64,000 nt of DNA, taken from assembly GCA_023653785.1 (NCBI GenBank), contig JAMKCH010012367.1:43681-107680 (forward strand), read 5' to 3'. Of the stretch, positions 57,736 through 64,000 are shown one piece after another. Position 1 is the first letter of the stretch; each line of letters opens with the position of its first letter. Under the pieces are notes generated by a model, which saw only the letters and a list, made by a program, of their open reading frames with translations, was not told the DNA's origin and did no database searches. The position numbers and the translations under genes were made by a program. The DNA comes from Ophioderma brevispina. Lineage: Eukaryota; Echinodermata; Ophiuroidea; Amphilepidida; Ophiodermatidae.

Positions 57736-58342
57736 CACTATCAATTTAGACACAAAATGGGCATCTTGATTCTTGGAAAAAAACCACTGATAGTGGCTTT
57801 AACCATCAGCCAATTAGAACACCCATATAGCTGACTAATCGGCGATCGATCTGAGTATTCGCAGTATACGCTCCATAGACACCCACCGAGTGCTGGGACC
57901 GAAACTATTCTAATCTTTGATAAAATTTACGTAATAAATATCGATACTGCTATTGTGATCACCGGGTGTGATCAGCACTCAATAGGCCTATGATGAAAAC
58001 CTACGCTCTGGGGACGGTTGTCACAACTTGCTCCAGGAGCATAAGTGGTGATCAAAATCTCACGGTAACGAAAAAAAAGTGTAAACCAATACTGAGACTC
58101 TTTCGTTTCCTTGTCCAAAATACAGTAAAATTAAAAATTCTTATTTTTAAGCAGTTATGACTTCAGTGTACGTAATTCCAGATCAAATTTCCTTTGTGTC
58201 ACTCTTAGTCCAACAAATGTATGTTGAATATATACGAGCAAGACTTACATCAAGGCGCTGTTTTCTCCTTGACTAAATTTTGGAATATCTTGCATATCTT
58301 GGATTTGCTGTCAAATGTATCTTCTTGCACGCTTTCAAGCAA
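57736..58342. other. Unassigned sequence
   Basis: No supported feature. Confidence 0.4.
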
Positions 58343-58348
58343 TAGACT

Positions 58349-58516
58349 CAGGCATGAGAATGAACTTTTGAAAACAAAAAAAATGAAACCGGGAAAAAAT
58401 GAAAAAACGCGTGAAATCCAACCCAAATAAAAAAAAATCAGGTTGAAAATCAATGAAACGCGTAAATGCGGGCAAAAAACTGAATTCAGATTTTAAACTG
58501 AAGATTCTCATTCCTG
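58349..58516. mobile_element. MITE (168 bp) with 6 bp target duplication
   Basis: TAGACT at 58343-58348 and 58517-58522 directly repeats around tips CAGGCATGAGAAT and, reverse complemented, CAGGAATGAGAAT. The interior is A-rich with two 'aacgcgtgaaa/gaaacgcgtaaa' words. The CAGG tips suggest a hAT-type element, though the shared duplication is 6 and not 8 bp. Confidence 0.65.
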
Positions 58517-58522
58517 TAGACT

Positions 58523-60330
58523 AAATACGTCCAATTAGAACCCGTTTTGCTTTTATCAGTTTATACGGGAGGATATCCCATGATCGATATATCTTGAAAA
58601 TATTTTGGTTCAAATTTAGGGATCATTGAGGAAGTATAATATTGTTAAACCGTTCAGATAATGATAAAACGGGGGGGGGGGGGGGGGTAGGGAGGTCGGG
58701 GCGACAAGGCTTTCAGATATGCCACTTTACCTAAAGCTATCGCGAAATAGCATACACAAGTGCATGTACCGATTAGTAATCAGCAGCAAATAAAATTCAA
58801 TGGTCTATAAATTGAAATTGGAAATAAAAGCCTTTTTATGCAAATCTTTTAAAGTAAAATTTTAATACTTCATAATTTTTAAGCTGAATAAAATTAATGC
58901 ACTCAGCTTCTATCTATATTGCCTCGATCCGTGGATTGTTTTCATGAGAGTGTCTCGACAAACTAAAACTTACCTAACAATTAGTTGATTTTACTTTTCC
59001 TTATCCAATGTGCCGGTCAATGTGTCCCGGTTGGAAGCCTCGTGCAGCAAATCTGTGAATGATTGACCACTATTACATTCATCTGTTTATATACGTGACA
59101 TATGTTGTAGGTTCTCTTTGTTGAACGATTCCGGTGGGGTAGGCCCCTATACATTGTCATACTTTGTAAGGTTACCCACTTTTACTCTCTTGGAGGTAAA
59201 AACTCATTTGAAGGGTTAAAATGCATTTATATTTAGGGTGGCGTGTTTGTCTGGTAGCAGGGTGATACCGAGAACGCTAATTGACAATAATGGTTAAAAA
59301 CAAAAATCTATAAAGGACCAATAGCGGTATTATGGACGGATGCGCAAAACATCAGGACCCAAGGGAGGAGAACCCCCAGAGTGAATGGTAGACATTGTTG
59401 GTACTCTTTCCGTTTATATGTTTTCCAAGTCAAATGTCCACTATTTTCAACCATTCGTATTCAAACGGCAGTTCAAAGTCCTATGGTTAAATTATAATAC
59501 TAGATTAGTGTTTAGTATACCAAATATACATGTAAGGCAGTTCAAATGTCATTACTTTAACAAAATATCCATTAGCTCACTCTTAATTTCCCATTACTGA
59601 ACATCAAATGTTGACTAGTGGAGTCCAATTCTCTCAGTTAACACAACCAGTCCTATACTTATACACCCAAACCAATATTTTTACCGAAACTTAATGACAG
59701 GGAGGTAAATAAACATAGAAAGTGGGTGGGACATGGGACCCAACCAGTTAATTATTTGGCCCACCCAGTAAATTTCAGGGCTGACCATGACCCAAAATGG
59801 CCCACCAGTTATTATTTGGACCCACCCACATATTATATGGACCCAAAATAATTAATGAAGTTATTGCAGGATTTCAGCTAAATTACAGGAAGGCCTAATA
59901 AAAATTAGTCACTGAGTAAAGCAAATATTCTGAATAGGCTTTGCTGTCTGGTGACGCTACACCTACAATATGGTATTCAGGATAGTGGGTTGTGACAAAC
60001 TTTACTAAACGTCTATACTAATTAAATGAAGATCACCATCTTTAAAGGACAAAAAGAGAGAGGAAGGTATGTTATATTGTAATTTATTGGAAGATGCTGA
60101 AATTCCTGTCTTTTGTGTGTATAATATAAAAAAAATGATCACCTCATGACTCGGGGCAAGTAACTATTACTCCATTAGTTCTTAGGCATGGTGGAATGGA
60201 ACGCTAAATACCAAATATTCAATAACAATTCATGAAAATGGATGTTTGTTTTGCAGTAAGTACCTCCAAAAACCGAAATGCAACTGCGCTTTTGTTATTG
60301 TTTTATTTTAAATTATACCAAACATTACAG
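58523..60330. other. Unassigned; G17 run and a short GGACCCA repeat
   Basis: G17 at 58671-58687. At 59732-59835 the words ggacccaNccagttaattatttgg and ggcccacccag recur three to four times as a short degenerate tandem repeat. No gene seen. Confidence 0.4.
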
Positions 60331-61062
60331 GGGCCATATTCTCAAACGAGGTTTAAAATAAACGGTGGTTAGGCCTAAAATGTGGTTAGATAAACGCGCA
60401 GTTTAAAAAAAAACGCAGGTTAAATATTTTAACTAGTCGTTTAGCTAACCACGGATTAAACGCCGTAAATATCATCCACTAAACTGTGACATATCTTCGC
60501 CTATAATATTACGTGCGCTTGAACAATTTATAGGTCAGATAATGCCTTCCGTAGTTGTAGATGCTATGCAGGAACCCCACGGGTAAATTTCAAGAATGTC
60601 GCGTTATGTAAGGAGCTTTAGAATTTGCTCAGTGATAGAGACAAAACCCTGGCCTATTTAAAAACTGTTGTATGTCGCTGTGCTGCACTTGCTGTTATTC
60701 AATAATCTAACAGATACACACGAGCATAAAAATAGAAGCAAAGGAAAAATGGACGAGAAGAAATCAACTTGAGGACTCGGAAAAGAAGATAAGAGAAATA
60801 AAGGAGACAACTGGTCTAACCACGAGTATCACATATAGCTGAAAATATAGGCGTTTGATGAAAGCGTGAAGTTAAACACGCCTTAAACCACCCCGGACCA
60901 AGTTTAAGTTTAACAACGTTTTAGACATGTTAAACGATGTTCGGCTAAAATTTAAACAGCGTTTAAAGTTAACCATGCTTTGAGAATGTTTATTTTAGCG
61001 GGCGTTAAATTGCGATTTAACCAGTGCTTAGCGTTAAACTCGTTTGCGGGAATACGGCCTTA
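60331..61062. mobile_element. ~730 bp inverted-repeat element rich in GTTTAA words
   Basis: The left end GGGGCCATATTCTCAAACGA pairs with the right end, reverse complemented AAGGCCGTATTCCCGCAAAC. Next to each tip are many copies of gtttaaa/tttaac (left: gaggtttaaaataaacggtg; right: agcgttaaactcg), so the subterminal regions are repetitive, as in many hAT or Harbinger derivatives. No transposase frame and no clear target duplication. Confidence 0.6.
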
Positions 61063-62789
61063 AGTCAAACTACTGGTAGTTGTAAATCATGTTTTACTGT
61101 TAATTCTTAATTAAAACAAACAAATATTGATTTTGGATCACCTGTATTAAAAGTAATAATATCTCTCTGGCATTTTTTTGTCCAAAAAAAAAGCCAAATT
61201 TTATGAATTCATCAAATAAAACAAAACAAAATGCACTTAATGGCTCCAAAATTTAAATGCCTATTTTCAACAAATTGTTTGTGTTCCTTTTTTGTTTTTG
61301 CTTAATCATCACTCTAGTATACTTAACCCAAAACCTGCTCCTCCAAATAATGGACTGAGTTACTGAGCAGCTATATCATATTTTCAAATGAATTATTAGT
61401 ACGAAAACATGTGGATGTGATCTCATTGGACTCCGGGGAAACGGGGGCTCAATATTGCATATGATGTAAGTGGGTTGACACTGAATAACGGCTCACTCAG
61501 TCTCAGTTGGGGAGGGGTAGACATAGGTTAATTTGCAGTCAAAGTTAGATTCATGGATGAATAATAAAAAGGTGTTGAAAAAGACAAATATTGAATTAAT
61601 AATAATTATAATTTTACCATGAGTCAATAAAAAAGGTGTATTTTTTGTATTTTGGTTATTTATTTGTTTTTTGGTGGTTTTATTAAAATTGTCAAATGAG
61701 CGATGTTCAGTGAACACCCACCGAGAACGTTTGGAAGGTATTTTTATTGGACAAACAAAAGGAAAAACACAATTTTGACTTGGTTTCTGTCTAATCAGCC
61801 CCATAGAGGTGCATACTAAATTCATCTTTTATAATAGAGACGGAGTTGGCTTATTCACTTCAGTCTGCGATTTAAAACATTGGTAAGAATTCTAAATATT
61901 ACAAGAGTTTTAAAAACTGGAGTGAACTTTTTTGGACATGTCCTCGTGTATCTTATATTGTGATAGGTGTACATAAAAACCCACTTCTTAGCAAGCTAGT
62001 GTACAAACGTCAACTTTGAGTCAGGGAAGTGGAGCAGTTCATCAGTTTCTTGCGTATTACAATTTACTCAGCATAGTTGCCTGAAATGAAAAACAAAAAT
62101 AGTACAGGATGGTGAGAAATATGTTTTTATTTTCTTGACTTGTAACATTAAGTCTACAACACTATACCATTGACAAGAGGTAGAGTCAGTTTAACCAATG
62201 TTGGGTTCAGGATCAATAATAAACACACAATTTAATGACAACAGAGAGGTAGTGACCACATCGACGGCATCATTTCCACTTACCCCATGAAATTTGTAGA
62301 ATTCCACATCCAAGAAAGCTCTATTTTTTGTCTGTGCATTTATACCTGAAATTTATTCGTTTATTTATTGAAAAAGTGGTTATATCACACTGCAAAGTCC
62401 ATGTAGTTTTCTGTGACCCTATTACACAGTTTGGGCTTCTAACCATCATTATTGACAAATTGGCTTGAATCTAAATGAAACTTTTGAGAGGCCTCTTTCA
62501 TGCAGCTGTGGAAAAACTCATAGCTTTAAGTTATGCAAAAGTTTTTGTCATGAAAAAAAAGCGTAAAAAAAAGACTGCAAGTAAACTGCATCATCCCCTG
62601 TGCAAGATGCCAATTTGGAACATGAACTCAGATGACCTTGGTCCATAATCTTTGACATCATCCACATTTAAATGAACCCCTATTGCACATTAACCCCAAG
62701 TCTGGTGTAAACAGCCTTAAATTTTTTCGAAGGAGACGTGAAAAACAAACAAAAAACCACCAACTGTAAACACCACACATCATACACCA
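61063..62789. other. Unassigned AT-rich sequence
   Basis: A 110-codon minus-strand frame (61493-61825) is Asn/Phe-rich and not recognisable. No repeats found by eye. Confidence 0.4.
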
Positions 62790-63020
62790 TCAGGGGTATA
62801 ACCCCTGAATATTGTTGGGGGGAGGCGGGGGGGGGGGGGATAGGGTTTGAGCACCCCCCAGTCCCCCAAAGAACTGACCTTTTGGCGTGCCAGGAGAAGG
62901 ACCCAAATTTGCCCCCTCGGAAAAAGCCTCGGCGTCCCTCCCCCCCCCCCCATTTGCAAAGGTGTGGGGATGCTGTTACACATACCGACATGCGCGCTAT
63001 CGCAAAATCCCTCCTCTGCG
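62790..63020. repeat. G/C-run region with a small palindrome
   Basis: A palindrome TCAGGGGT-ata-ACCCCTGA is followed by a G-run (ggaggcggggggggggg) and later a C-run (ccctccccccccccc). Words resemble the interiors of the hAT-like MITEs (aaatttgccccctcgg), so a decayed element is possible, without visible tips. Confidence 0.4.
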
Positions 63021-63665
63021 GGGGCTTTTCAAGCCAGGGGCATTAAAAATGAGATATTCTAAATGGGTTGTGCACACCTGTGCATTAGCAAACAGATGCG
63101 ATAATTCAGAGTTTTAGAGTGTGTTTGATATTATCATGTGGGGTAAAATTGACATATTTGAGGGAATTTCAGAATTGTAATGTAATACATTTGAATTAAT
63201 GTTTATAATGTGGGCATCTGTAGCCCAAGAGCTCCCATGCATTTTTTGGCATCTGTCCTTGGGTTATTACAATTCATGCACAACTGTGTGAAATCATGCA
63301 AACTTGCCAGCGGTTTGGCAGGAAATAGTGATGGTATGTGCAAAAAACCAAACTGGTGATAAAATAAACAAGAAATACCTTCACTTATTTCTGTCATAAT
63401 TCCCGGTCAATTCGTCACTCCTAAACTTCCAGTGAGGTGGCCCTGTTTTTCTGCATATTTCAGAGCAATGTCTGATAACCCATATCCATGGTAGTACATC
63501 CAATTAGCCTTATCTGGCGGGAAAGAGCTGCACCTCAGTTCTTGTTTTACCTGTATACATTGCAAGACAATAATGAGGCAGCGTGATAACAAACATTTGT
63601 GCAACAAATAGAGCTAGAATAAAAATACATCAGTCCTCGGGACGCTTGTGTCGCTGCCAACGGCT
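63021..63665. other. Unassigned sequence
   Basis: No supported feature. Confidence 0.4.
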
Positions 63666-63669
63666 TAGT

Positions 63670-64000
63670 GAATGATAGGCCAGCATGACCTTGACCTTGC
63701 TATGTGACCTTGGACCTCCCCCTGTAAACAAATGAGGCTTTGCATATAAACTCCATAACCAAAGTTTGGTTGCAAACTGAACCTCAACTTTTCAACTGAG
63801 GTCATTTTTTTTTATGCTATTAAACTTGACCTAACATCAATTTGACCTTGGTATGTGATCTTTGACCACTCAAACAAATGAGAGATCCCATGCTGCACCT
63901 ATGATACAAGTTTGGTTCCAATTGAATCTTCAACTTTTCACATAAGGTCAATTTTACATTTGCATTGCCTAGCATGACCTTTGACCTTGATATGTGACCT
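63670..64000 (+). repeat. ~145 bp tandem repeat with TGACCTTTGACCT words, cut by the right edge
   Basis: The words gcatgaccttgacctt, atgtgacctt and gtatgtgatctttgacc recur at 63682, 63838 and 63972. In between, 'caaacaaatgag', 'aagtttggttNcaaNtgaa' and 'caacttttcaNNtNaggtca' occur in each unit. AGGTCA-like half-sites are present as in the 37 kb minisatellite, but the unit is different. It is the inverted relative of the array at 46190-46480. Confidence 0.75.

Overview
The window reads as nuclear DNA of an animal, most likely a marine invertebrate; an ambulacrarian (echinoderm or hemichordate) would fit but is not proven. It is AT-rich, has no prokaryotic gene layout, rRNA or intact tRNA gene, and no open frame I can assign to an intact host gene. 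It is packed with decayed transposons, short inverted-repeat elements (MITEs), minisatellites and microsatellites. The only unmistakable protein homology is a frameshifted LINE reverse transcriptase at about 55.2-57.6 kb on the + strand. Organism assignment rests on repeat style only and is inference.

Layout. 0-3.2 kb: a degenerate minisatellite, then a 2.6 kb element flanked by TTAA with inverted arms of about 330 bp and a core of G-rich minisatellite. 3.2-10 kb: a tetranucleotide repeat, a promoter-like cluster near 5.4 kb, dispersed repeats, and weak coding-like minus-strand fragments near 9.2-9.8 kb. 10.4-16.6 kb: two copies of a ~785 bp TTAA-flanked element, one followed directly by a tRNA-like sequence. 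18-23.5 kb: possible coding remnants, including an ankyrin-like one, a strong hairpin, a GC-tipped MITE, a tRNA-like SINE head and GTAC-palindromes. 24.2-30.7 kb: a CA repeat, two copies of a TTAA-targeting MITE (family C), duplicated blocks and a ~240 bp tandem repeat. 30-36 kb: several inverted-repeat elements, one hAT-like with a near-perfect 8 bp target duplication. 37-40 kb: a 17 bp minisatellite made of nuclear-receptor-like half-sites. 44.9-49.3 kb: tandem duplications, a ~1.4 kb element carrying a 'catggtcaaaac' minisatellite, and a third family C copy with another element nested in it. 52-58.5 kb: the fourth family C copy, hAT-like MITEs with long G/C runs, a palindrome cluster, and the LINE remnant. 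60.3-64 kb: one more inverted-repeat element and a tandem repeat running off the right edge.

There is no set of genes working together here. What ties the window together is transposition: three structurally different element families all sit between TTAA tetranucleotides, as expected for the piggyBac/Kolobok style of insertion, and hAT-like MITEs form the second large group. No transposase gene is visible, so all DNA elements here look non-autonomous. All boundaries and repeat alignments were made by eye.
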